In this document: one piece after another, positions 52,546 through 59,983 of the stretch
Layout: every line of letters begins with the position of its first letter
How positions within the stretch are numbered: the stretch's first letter is position 1
Assembly: GCF_016809835.1 (NCBI RefSeq)
Contig: NZ_JAFBIL020000001.1
Coordinates: 496,001 to 560,000, forward strand
Direction: 5' to 3'
DNA from: Massilia soli
Lineage (GTDB): Bacteria; Pseudomonadota; Gammaproteobacteria; Burkholderiales; Burkholderiaceae_D
DNA: 64,000 bases
The notes under the pieces: generated by a model
Told to the model about the DNA's origin: nothing
Seen by the model: only the letters and a program-made list of their open reading frames with translations
The model's database searches: none
Translations under genes and position numbers: made by a program

Positions 52546-53019
52546 TTATTCGGTTTGCAAGGTGATGCCGCGTTGCGCGTCGAGCGCGTCGGCCGGCCAA
52601 CTGCTCTTGATGTAGGCAAGGACCGCGGCGATGTCGTCGTCTTTCAGGGTGGCGGCATAGGCGGGCATGTCGCTCTGATAGCCCTCGGGCGCCGTCTTGC
52701 CCGGAACCAGCCCATGCTTGACGATGTCGATCAGGACCTGGTCGGGATGATGCCAGGTATGGCCGCTGACATCGTGCGGCGGCGCCGGCAGGCGTCCGTT
52801 CGGCAGGCGCTGACGCCAGTTCGGCTGGCCCTCCAGCTTGGCGCCATGGCACGACGCGCAGTTATTGTCGTAGATAATCTTTCCGCGCGCGACCTGGGCA
52901 GTATCGGACGGGGAAATGAAGTTGGACATCGCGGGCGCAGGCGGCCGGGTGTAGTAAACCGCGGCGCCGACGGCAACAATTGCAGCGGCCGCGCCGACCA
53001 TCAGGAAAGATTTGTTCAT
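52546..53019 (-). CDS. Class I cytochrome c
   Basis: The 157-residue protein has an N-terminal membrane anchor or signal (SFLMVGAAAAIVAVGAAVYY) and a single heme motif CASCH at about residue 54, with the axial Met probably in QSDMPAYAATL. The C-terminal helix DDDIAAVLAYIKSSWP is typical of small c-type cytochromes. It probably carries electrons in the periplasm. No partner oxidase or dehydrogenase gene is adjacent. Confidence 0.9.
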   Translation of the reverse strand: MNKSFLMVGAAAAIVAVGAAVYYTRPPAPAMSNFISPSDTAQVARGKIIYDNNCASCHGAKLEGQPNWRQRLPNGRLPAPPHDVSGHTWHHPDQVLIDIVKHGLVPGKTAPEGYQSDMPAYAATLKDDDIAAVLAYIKSSWPADALDAQRGITLQTE

Positions 53020-53253
53020 GGAAGACCCTGTTTCACGACTGTCTGATTGGAAAAATTACGAATAGGCACCAACGGAACAGGCCTTTGTCAAAAACTGTAT
53101 ATCATTCGTTATTAAATGCAAACACGCAAGTTCACCTGGCGCCGTCTTGACAGCGCCCTGCGCCACTGCAATGTCATCACTTGTTAATTTTGAACAACTA
53201 TATTGCTTGTCATTTTCAGATAAACTTTCAGCTCGCCTCACGCCAGTAGCCAC

Positions 53254-54318
53254 ATGTCGAAACAGTTAAAACTCAGCTTTCTCAGCGCCGCACGCACGCT
53301 CGGCGTCTTTAAGCTATTCCGCCGCCTGACCCAGTCCCAGTTGCGCATCCTGTGTTACCACGGTGGCGCGATCGGCGACGAGAGCGAGTACAACGGAAAA
53401 CTATTCTTCTCGAAGAAAACCTTCGAACAGCGGATGAAATGGCTGCGCGAAAAAGGCTTCAATGTCGTCACACTGGACGACGCCGTGAAAAGCGCGGCCG
53501 GCCAGCGCGCCTCGCCGCCGCTGGCCACGGTCATCACTTTCGATGACGGTTGGTACTCCACCGGCAGCGAACTGCTGCCCGTGCTGGACCAGCTCGCGAT
53601 GCCGTCGACACTTTACCTGTGCACCAGCCATGTGCTGGAAGGCACACCGGTTGCCGACGTCGCGGCGCGCTACATCATCTGGAAATCCGAGCTGAAAGAC
53701 GTCACGCTGCAAGGCTATGCGCTTGCGGTCGACGGCCAGTATGCGCTGTCGGCGGCGCCGGTGCGCGAGCAGCTCGGCCAGAAGGTGGCGGCATGGATCG
53801 AGGGATTCGGTTCGGACAAGGTCGCGGCCAGCGATGCGCTGGAGCAGTTTGCGAAAGACATGCAGGTCAGTTCGGCCGACCTGCAGCTCGGATCGCGCCG
53901 CTTCCAGTACATGACCGGCGAAGAATTGCGCGCACTGTCCGCGCGCGGCTGCGCGATCGAACTTCACGGCCACGTGCACCGCTACCCGAAAGGCGACCCG
54001 GCGGCGTTGAAAAACGACCTGCGACTGTGCTCGGAGTCCATCCAGGGCTTGGGTTTGCCTGTGCCGAAGCACTATTGCTATCCGAGCGGCAGCTTTGATG
54101 CGGATGCGCCGGTGGCGCTGGGCGAGCTGGGCGTCGTCTCCGCCACCACCTGCATTCCTGGCCTGATTTCCAAGGCAGAGAACGATCAAGCCTATTTCCT
54201 GCCGCGCTTCCTCGACGGCCGCGACGTTGAAATGCTGGAATTCGAAGCCGAGATGAGCGGCTTCTCCGAATTCCTGCGCCGCGTCACCGGGCGCGCCGCC
54301 AGTCCGGCTTACTCTTAA
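53254..54318 (+). CDS. Polysaccharide deacetylase family protein
   Basis: This 354-residue NodB-like protein contains LRILCYHGGAIGDES, VITFDDGWYSTGSELLPVL (metal-binding Asp pair) and AIELHGHVHRYPKGD with the HxxxH-type His residues, then HYCYPSGSFDADAP. It has no signal peptide. It converges with the next gene (stops overlap by 4 bp). It lies outside the contiguous exopolysaccharide operons but may act on the same polymer. Confidence 0.82.
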   Translation: MSKQLKLSFLSAARTLGVFKLFRRLTQSQLRILCYHGGAIGDESEYNGKLFFSKKTFEQRMKWLREKGFNVVTLDDAVKSAAGQRASPPLATVITFDDGWYSTGSELLPVLDQLAMPSTLYLCTSHVLEGTPVADVAARYIIWKSELKDVTLQGYALAVDGQYALSAAPVREQLGQKVAAWIEGFGSDKVAASDALEQFAKDMQVSSADLQLGSRRFQYMTGEELRALSARGCAIELHGHVHRYPKGDPAALKNDLRLCSESIQGLGLPVPKHYCYPSGSFDADAPVALGELGVVSATTCIPGLISKAENDQAYFLPRFLDGRDVEMLEFEAEMSGFSEFLRRVTGRAASPAYS

Positions 54319-55235
54319 GCCAGCGCCACCTGCGGCTGCCGCGCAGCCCAGGCGATCATCTGCTTCTTACCCCAGATCAGCATGTAGGTCTTGGGCATGT
54401 ACTTGCCCTCCGCGTGCAGCTTGCGGCGGGTAGGCGACGTGGCCAGGGCATCGACCAGCGCATTGCCCCCTTCCTCGACAAACATCACGTGGCCGCCATG
54501 CTTGAGCGGCGTGCTGCTGAAATAGGCAACACGGGGGCTGATCAATGTGACCGCCGGGTCGTAAAACCAGCTGCCGGCGATGATGCCGCGTACAGCCGGG
54601 AACAGGTCGAACAGTGCGATGCAGCCGCGGTACGTGTCTTCCCTGCCCTGCTCGTTGAGCAGGTCAAGCATGAACTCGTGCGCGTGCACCTGGAAGAACG
54701 GGCGGAAGCCACCCAGCCCGAGCATCATCAGGAGGCGGCGTGGCGCATCGGCCAGGCCGCCCTTGAGCATGTAGGAACGCGGAATGCCGCAACGCGGATC
54801 GATCAGCTGTGCGCCGGCGGCATACAGGCGGAAACTGACGATGCCGAACTCTTTCTGGAACAGATCGTTGTCGAGGCATAGCCAGTCGGCATGCGGATCC
54901 GTATTCGAGACCACGCGGCCAAGCTCGCGCGCGTGGTCCGCCATGACGGAAGGCGGCAGGCGCCTGAGTTCGGATGAAGCCAGCGCGTTGATGGCGCCCT
55001 GCGCCAGGACGGCGCGCAGGAATGCACGCACGCCCAGTTCGCCAGCGCTGGCTGCCACCTGCCTGGCAATATCGCGCGCCTCGACAGGGACGACCTTGTA
55101 GTGGTCGAAGTCGCCTACCTGCGAGGCGGCAGCGAGGAAGGAGTCGACCGAGACGCCATCGGGCAGCTGGCCGACGGCGCCGAGTGCGGCAGCGCGCGTG
55201 ACCAGGGCCTGTTCTTGAATGGCATGCAGATTCAT
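54315..55235 (-). CDS. Conserved-looking protein of unknown function
   Basis: The 306-residue protein is soluble by appearance, with no signal peptide and no membrane helix. Recognisable stretches are LCLDNDLFQKEFGIVSFRLY, GAQLIDPRCGIPRSYMLKGG, FFQVHAHEFMLDLLNEQG and KTYMLIWGKKQMIAWA. It is rich in His, Asp and Arg but I could not assign a family or active site. I chose the ATG at 55235 because AGGAG lies upstream at a usable distance; an in-frame start at 55274 would lack one. It overlaps the convergent deacetylase gene by 4 bp. Confidence 0.7.
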   Translation of the reverse strand: MNLHAIQEQALVTRAAALGAVGQLPDGVSVDSFLAAASQVGDFDHYKVVPVEARDIARQVAASAGELGVRAFLRAVLAQGAINALASSELRRLPPSVMADHARELGRVVSNTDPHADWLCLDNDLFQKEFGIVSFRLYAAGAQLIDPRCGIPRSYMLKGGLADAPRRLLMMLGLGGFRPFFQVHAHEFMLDLLNEQGREDTYRGCIALFDLFPAVRGIIAGSWFYDPAVTLISPRVAYFSSTPLKHGGHVMFVEEGGNALVDALATSPTRRKLHAEGKYMPKTYMLIWGKKQMIAWAARQPQVALA

Positions 55236-55389
55236 GTAATGACGACTCCTATTGACGTACAGTTGCTTTAACAATACGTCAATAATAGTGCCTAGCGAAA
55301 ATTAGTGTCGCCTGATCCAGCGAATGACACGCGGCTACGCGCAGCGGGTGACGCTGTGCTGAGTTGACGTAATTGCATTGAGGAAAAAC

Positions 55390-55465
55390 TGGTGCGGCTG
55401 GCGGGGATCGAACCCACGACCCTTGGCTTCGGAGGCCAATACTCTATCCACTGAGCTACAGCCGC
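55390..55465 (-). tRNA. tRNA-Arg (anticodon CCG)
   Basis: Read on the minus strand, GCGGCTG pairs with CAGCCGC as the acceptor stem. GCTCAGTGGATAGAG forms the D arm, and TTGGC-CTCCGAA-GCCAA is the anticodon arm with anticodon CCG. GTGGGTTCGATCCCCGC gives the T arm, and the discriminator A is followed by an encoded CCA. It is 76 nt long and reads CGG codons. Confidence 0.97.
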
Positions 55466-55551
55466 GTAGGGGAATTTCTGAAGTGAGGCGAAGGATACAG
55501 TTTTTCCAACCTTCCGTCCATGGAAACTGTCGTGCTGGCCCCTGATTTCCG

Positions 55552-55580
55552 TTCCAAAGCCCGTGCTTTACGTCTATAAT
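55552..55580 (+). promoter_or_regulatory. Sigma70 promoter of the diheme cytochrome gene
   Basis: TTCCAA (55552-55557) and a consensus TATAAT (55575-55580) are separated by 17 bp. The leader would be about 50 nt. Confidence 0.65.
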
Positions 55581-55637
55581 CGCGGGTTTGGCGGGCGTTT
55601 TCGCCTTGCAGGTTTGAAAATTGGTTTTAAGGACATC

Positions 55638-56525
55638 ATGAGCGACGCACACAACGAACACCACTCCCCTATCCGGACCCCTGGTCAGCTCGCAGCTGCG
55701 GTCGCTGCCTTCTTCCTGGTGACCGTCATCGGCATCATCCTGCTGGTATCTTTCGTCACCACCGGCACCCTGGAAGGCGCCGGCACCGACAGCCAGAGCG
55801 CGGAAGCAGTTGCTGCCCGCCTGTCGCCTGTCGCTGACGAAGGTTTTACCCTGAAAGATGTCAACGCACCTAAAGTATTGCTCGCCGGCGACGCGGTCTA
55901 CACCGCTAACTGCGCAGCCTGCCACACCAGTGGCGCTGCCGGCGCTCCCAAGCTGGGCGACAACGCTGGCTGGGGTGCACGTATTGCTCAAGGTTACGAT
56001 ACCCTGGTCAAGCATGCTATCGAGGGTATCCGCGCGATGCCTGCCAAGGGCGGCAATCCTGACCTGGATGACGTGGAAGTCGCACGCGCCGTGGTCTACA
56101 TGGCTAACCAGAGCGGCGCGTCGTTCAAGGAACCAGTAGTACCGGCGCCAGCGCCTGCTGCGGTAACGGCTGATGCGGCGCCTGCTGCTCCTGCAGCTGT
56201 GCCGGCTGAAGCGCAAGCAGCCGTTGTCGCTCCTGCCGCCGCCGCTGCCGCAGCGGCACCGGGCAAACTGTCGGGCGACATCGGCAAAGGCATCTACAAC
56301 GCTTCGTGCGCTGCTTGCCACGGCGCTGGCATCGCCGGCGCACCAAAGCTGGGCGACAAGGCTAACTGGGCAGCACGGATCAAGCAAGGCGACGCTGTGC
56401 TGTACGAGCACGCGATCAAGGGTTTCCAGGGCAAAGCTGGCATGATGCCTCCTAAGGGCGGCTCGACCGCGTCGGATGCGGAAGTCAAGGCAGCGGTTGA
56501 TTACATGGTTGCCGAGTCCAAGTAA
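55638..56525 (+). CDS. Diheme cytochrome c5-family protein
   Basis: The 295-residue protein has an N-terminal membrane anchor (AAAVAAFFLVTVIGIILLV, about 20-40) and two similar cytochrome c domains, each with CAACH (NCAACHTSG and SCAACHGAG), a GAPKLGD stretch, and MPAKGG or MPPKGG near the axial Met. An Ala/Pro/Val-rich linker of about 50 residues separates them. It probably moves electrons between the membrane and periplasm. I chose the ATG at 55638, which has AAGGA upstream; an earlier in-frame ATG at 55563 would lie over the promoter. Confidence 0.92.
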   Translation: MSDAHNEHHSPIRTPGQLAAAVAAFFLVTVIGIILLVSFVTTGTLEGAGTDSQSAEAVAARLSPVADEGFTLKDVNAPKVLLAGDAVYTANCAACHTSGAAGAPKLGDNAGWGARIAQGYDTLVKHAIEGIRAMPAKGGNPDLDDVEVARAVVYMANQSGASFKEPVVPAPAPAAVTADAAPAAPAAVPAEAQAAVVAPAAAAAAAAPGKLSGDIGKGIYNASCAACHGAGIAGAPKLGDKANWAARIKQGDAVLYEHAIKGFQGKAGMMPPKGGSTASDAEVKAAVDYMVAESK

Positions 56526-56542
56526 GCCTTCTGGCTTCGATG

Positions 56543-56570
56543 AAACCGCCCTCGCAGGGCGGTTTTTTTT
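56543..56570 (+). terminator. Terminator of the diheme cytochrome gene
   Basis: AAACCGCCCT-CGC-AGGGCGGTTT forms a 10-bp stem, followed by a T-run. The insertion sequence begins exactly at the end of that T-run. Confidence 0.9.
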
Positions 56571-57620
56571 GGCTATGTCCCCGCTAAGTGTGGAATCTCT
56601 TCGAGCGGCTGAGGTCTGACCAGTATCAGATCAGTTGACTGGAGGCCGCATGGATGCTCGCTCCTTCGAGATGTTCACCAAGCTGTTGAGCACTCTCAGC
56701 AGTAGACAGTTGATCAAGGTCGCCGCGATGCTGGAACATCAATCAGCCGACGCTAAAACAACGGCGCTTCTAGAACAAGCAGCAGCGGCGAACCTAGCGT
56801 GTCCCCGTTGTAGGTCAACGAAGTTCTACGGCCACGGTGAAGCACACGGACTTCATCGTTATCGGTGTAGGGACTGTTCTAAGACATTCAATTCCCTGAC
56901 CGGGACGCCGTTGTCCAGGCTGCGTCTTAAAGGTAAATGGCTACGCTACGTGGATTGTCTGCTTATGGCCACCACGGTACGCCGCGCCGCCAAATCTATT
57001 GGGGTGCATAAGAACACGAGTTTTCGGTGGCGCCACCGCTTCCTGACGCTCCCAAAAACTGATAGGCCGTCCCAGTTAAGCGGTATCGCAGAAGCCGACG
57101 AAATCTATTTTCTTGAGTCGGAAAAGGGGGCGCGAAACCTGCAGCGTGCTCCGCGCAAGAGGGGCGGCTCGGCAAAAAAGCGTGGCACGTCTAATGAGCA
57201 AGTTTGCGTGCTGGTCGCGCGTGATCGGACGGGGAAAACGCTCGATTTCGTCACCGGACGGGGACCAGTTTCCAAAGCCCAGTTACGTCGTTGCCTTAAA
57301 CCGGTGCTGGCCGAAGACACGCTCTTGGTATCGGATGGGAATGCATCATACCGATACTTCGCCCGCGATGCCGGCATTTCTCACGAAGCGGTCAATATTA
57401 GACAAGGTGTCCGAGTGCGAGGTGCAATCCATGTGCAAAACGTGAATGCGTACCACAGTCGATTCCGAGAGTGGATGTCACGGTTCCATGGAGTGGCAAC
57501 CCACTATCTTCCGAATTATCTTGGCTGGCGATGGGCAGTCGATGCTCAGCGAATCGATACGCCGGCGGCAATGCTTATGGCCGCGCTCGGCGTTTTTCCA
57601 CACTTAGCGGGGACATAGCC
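56571..57620 (+). mobile_element. IS1595-family insertion sequence, complete
   Basis: The 1050-bp element has perfect 25-bp terminal inverted repeats (56571-56595 and 57596-57620), starting GGCTATGTCCCCGCTAAG. Eight T flank each side (56563-56570 and 57621-57628), consistent with the 8-bp target duplication of this family, though a homopolymer cannot prove it. One transposase gene fills the element. Identical ends and an intact gene suggest a recent insertion. Confidence 0.92.
56650..57618 (+). CDS. IS1595-family transposase
   Basis: The 322-residue transposase has an N-terminal zinc ribbon (CPRCRSTKF and YRCRDCSKTF), a helix-turn-helix region TVRRAAKSIGVHKNTSFRWR and an ISXO2-like DDE domain with EADEIYF, LLVSDGNASY and NAYHSRFREWMSRFHGVATH. 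The ATG at 56650 has GGAGG at the ideal distance. The TAG stop at 57616-57618 lies inside the right inverted repeat. It appears intact and probably active. Confidence 0.93.
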   Translation: MDARSFEMFTKLLSTLSSRQLIKVAAMLEHQSADAKTTALLEQAAAANLACPRCRSTKFYGHGEAHGLHRYRCRDCSKTFNSLTGTPLSRLRLKGKWLRYVDCLLMATTVRRAAKSIGVHKNTSFRWRHRFLTLPKTDRPSQLSGIAEADEIYFLESEKGARNLQRAPRKRGGSAKKRGTSNEQVCVLVARDRTGKTLDFVTGRGPVSKAQLRRCLKPVLAEDTLLVSDGNASYRYFARDAGISHEAVNIRQGVRVRGAIHVQNVNAYHSRFREWMSRFHGVATHYLPNYLGWRWAVDAQRIDTPAAMLMAALGVFPHLAGT

Positions 57621-57628
57621 TTTTTTTT

Positions 57629-57653
57629 CGCCATCTCAACGTTAAGTGTGGCA
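57629..57653 (+). mobile_element. Degenerate second IS end next to the IS
   Basis: CGTTAAGTGTGG (57640-57651) and weaker matches before it align with about 17 of the first 23 bases of the IS terminal repeat, just after the flanking T-run. It may be a relic of an older related insertion. Confidence 0.35.
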
Positions 57654-57730
57654 AGTGGAATGGCCACTACCACGTCGTGGCCGGCTCGGGATGTTGTCGC
57701 CGCGAAGACCAGGTTCGCTAATCGGCGTCA

Positions 57731-57797
57731 GTATGGATTCCCGCCTGCGCGGGAACGACGTACTGGATGCCACACTTCCGCCTGCGCGGGAACGACG
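57731..57797. repeat. Two REP-like palindromic repeats
   Basis: GTATGGATTCCCGCCTGCGC followed by GGGAACGACG (57731-57760), and a second, shorter copy from about 57764 to 57797, belong to the same family as the pair at 23372-23479. They lie between the IS and the peptidase terminator. Confidence 0.75.
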
Positions 57798-57811
57798 TTG
57801 TTGTCGGATAC

Positions 57812-57843
57812 AAAAAAGCCGCTTCGATAGGAAGCGGCTTTTT
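57812..57843 (-). terminator. Terminator of the M13 peptidase gene
   Basis: GCCGCTTC-GATAG-GAAGCGGC is flanked by six A on the left and five T on the right, so it can work in both directions. It lies 16 bp after the stop at 57859. Confidence 0.9.
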
Positions 57844-57858
57844 CGTTTCAAGCGACCG

Positions 57859-59901
57859 TTACCAGATGGTGACGCGGTCCTTCGGCGCCAGGTACATCTT
57901 GTCGCCTTCCTTGACGTCGAATGCTTCGTAGAAGCCGGGCTGGTTGCGCATCGTGCCGTTGGCGCGGAACTGGCCTGGCGAGTGCGGGTCGGTCTTGACC
58001 TGGACGATCTGCGCCGCTTCGCGCATCTTGCTGCGCCATACCTGGCCGAAGCCCATGTAGAAGCGCTGGTCGCCGGTCAGGCCGTCGATCACCGGCGCCG
58101 GCTTGCCGCCCAGCGACAGCTTGTAGGCCTTGTAGGCGATCGCCACACCCGAGTTGTCGCCGATGTTCTCGCCCAGGGTCAGCGCGCCGTTGACGTTGTA
58201 GCCAGGCAGCGGGCTGTAGGCGTCGTACTGCTTGACCAGCGCGTCGGCCTTGGCCTGGAACTTGGCGCGGTCTTCGGCCGTCCACCAGTCGCGCAGGTTG
58301 CCGTCGCCGTCGGACTGGCTGCCCTTGTCGTCGAAGCCGTGGCTGATTTCATGGCCGATCACGGCGCCGATGGCGCCGTAGTTGACCGCGTCATCGGCGA
58401 GCATGTCGAAGAACGGCGGCTGCAGGATCGAGGCCGGGAACACGATCTCGTTCATCGTCGAGCTGTAATAGGCGTTGACGGTTTGCGGCGTCATGCCCCA
58501 CTCGCTGCGGTCGATCGGCTTGCCCAGCTTGTTGACGTTGCGCTTGTAGCCGAAGGTGCGGGCGCGCATGACGTTGCCCACCAGGTCGTTGCGGTCGACG
58601 CTCAAGGTCGAGTAGTCGCGCCACTTGTCCGGGTAGCCGATCTTCGGCGTGAACTTGGCCAGCTTGGCTTGCGCTTCCTTCTTGGTCTCGGGGCCCATCC
58701 AGTCGAGCGTATCGATGCTCTGGCGGTAGGCTTCCATCAGGTTCTTGACCAGCACCTGCATGCGTTCCTTGCGCTCGGCCGGGAAGTGCTGGCCAACGTA
58801 CACCTTGCCGACCGCTTCGCCAAGCGCGCTTTCGACCGTCGAAACGCCGATCTTCCAGCGCGGGCGGTTTTCGGTGACGCCAGTGAGCGTGGTGCCGTAG
58901 AAGCCGAAGTTCTCATCGACGAACGACTTCGACAGGTATTCCGAGTAGCTGCGCAGCAGCTGCCATTTAAAGTACGATTTCAGGGTCGCCAGGTCGGTCC
59001 TGGCGAGAATGTCGTTGAAGCCCTTCAGGTAGCTCGGCTGGTTGACGATCACGTAGTCGACCTTGTTGGCGATGCCTGACGCAGCCAGCGCCGCCTTCCA
59101 GTCGTAGCCCGGCGTCAGTTCGCCAAGCTTGGCGATGTCGACCTTGTTGTAGCGCTTGACCGGGTCGCGGTTGTCGACCTTGGTCCACTGGACTTCGGCC
59201 AGCTGGGTCTCGAACTCGAGGATGGCTTTCGCTGCCGCGGCGGCGTTCTTCTCGCCTGCCATCGCCAGCGTCTTCGCGACATGCTTCTCGTAGGCGGCGC
59301 GGGTCTTGGCCAGCTTTTCGTCGTCTTTTTTCAGGTAGTAGTCGCGGTCGGGCATGCCAAGGCCGCTCTGGCTGATGTAGGCCGCGTAGCGGGTCGATGC
59401 GCGCGCGTCCTGGCCAATGTAGATACCGTAGGGAACCGAGACGCCGATCTGCGTCAGGCGCGCCATCATCGCCGGCACGGCCTTCTTGTCGCGCATGCCG
59501 CGGATGCGCTGCAACTCGCCGGTCAGCGGCTTGTAGCCCAGTTTTTCCAGCCGATCCTGGTCCATGAAACTGGCGTACATGTCGCCGATCTTGCGGGTTT
59601 CCGAGCCAGCTTTGGCGCTCGTGTCCTTCTGCGCCGCTTCGATCAGCGCCAGCAGCTGCGGCTGGGTGTCGTCGCGCAGCTTGGCGAAGCTGCCCCAGCT
59701 CGACTTGTCGGCCGGGATCTCGGTCGCCTTCAGCCATTTGCCGTTCAGGTGCACGAAGAAGTCGTCTTGCGCGCGCACGGACGGGTCGATGTACTGCACG
59801 TCGATGCCGGACGCCGGGGCGCCAGGTTTGGCCGTGTCGGCCGCGCCGGCAAAGGCGGCGATGAGGCTCAGGGACAGGGTAGTCAGCAAATATCGTTTCA
59901 C
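57859..59901 (-). CDS. M13-family (neprilysin-like) zinc metallopeptidase
   Basis: This 680-residue protein has a signal peptide (YLLTTLSLSLIAAFAGAA) and both M13 domains. The zinc site is GHEISHGFDDKGSQ with His517, Glu518 and His521; the third ligand lies in GENIGDNSGVAIAYKAY. NAYYSSTMNEIVFPASILQPP is the substrate-binding motif. It ends in the conserved DRVTIW. It should cut peptides in the periplasm or outside. I chose the GTG at 59901, with AAGGA seven bases upstream, because it puts the signal peptide at the start. Confidence 0.93.
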   Translation of the reverse strand: MKRYLLTTLSLSLIAAFAGAADTAKPGAPASGIDVQYIDPSVRAQDDFFVHLNGKWLKATEIPADKSSWGSFAKLRDDTQPQLLALIEAAQKDTSAKAGSETRKIGDMYASFMDQDRLEKLGYKPLTGELQRIRGMRDKKAVPAMMARLTQIGVSVPYGIYIGQDARASTRYAAYISQSGLGMPDRDYYLKKDDEKLAKTRAAYEKHVAKTLAMAGEKNAAAAAKAILEFETQLAEVQWTKVDNRDPVKRYNKVDIAKLGELTPGYDWKAALAASGIANKVDYVIVNQPSYLKGFNDILARTDLATLKSYFKWQLLRSYSEYLSKSFVDENFGFYGTTLTGVTENRPRWKIGVSTVESALGEAVGKVYVGQHFPAERKERMQVLVKNLMEAYRQSIDTLDWMGPETKKEAQAKLAKFTPKIGYPDKWRDYSTLSVDRNDLVGNVMRARTFGYKRNVNKLGKPIDRSEWGMTPQTVNAYYSSTMNEIVFPASILQPPFFDMLADDAVNYGAIGAVIGHEISHGFDDKGSQSDGDGNLRDWWTAEDRAKFQAKADALVKQYDAYSPLPGYNVNGALTLGENIGDNSGVAIAYKAYKLSLGGKPAPVIDGLTGDQRFYMGFGQVWRSKMREAAQIVQVKTDPHSPGQFRANGTMRNQPGFYEAFDVKEGDKMYLAPKDRVTIW

Positions 59902-59983
59902 AGGATCGTCCTTATGGGTCTGGTAAAAATGGCTCGTGGCCATATGGGTGGTGCGAGGGCCGGGTCTCCACCGGCCCGGTTCA

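Noticed and set aside
55563-55637. N-terminal extension of the diheme cytochrome
   Set aside because: It would overlap a consensus -10 promoter region and precede the membrane anchor with an atypical leader; the ATG at 55638 has a ribosome binding site.
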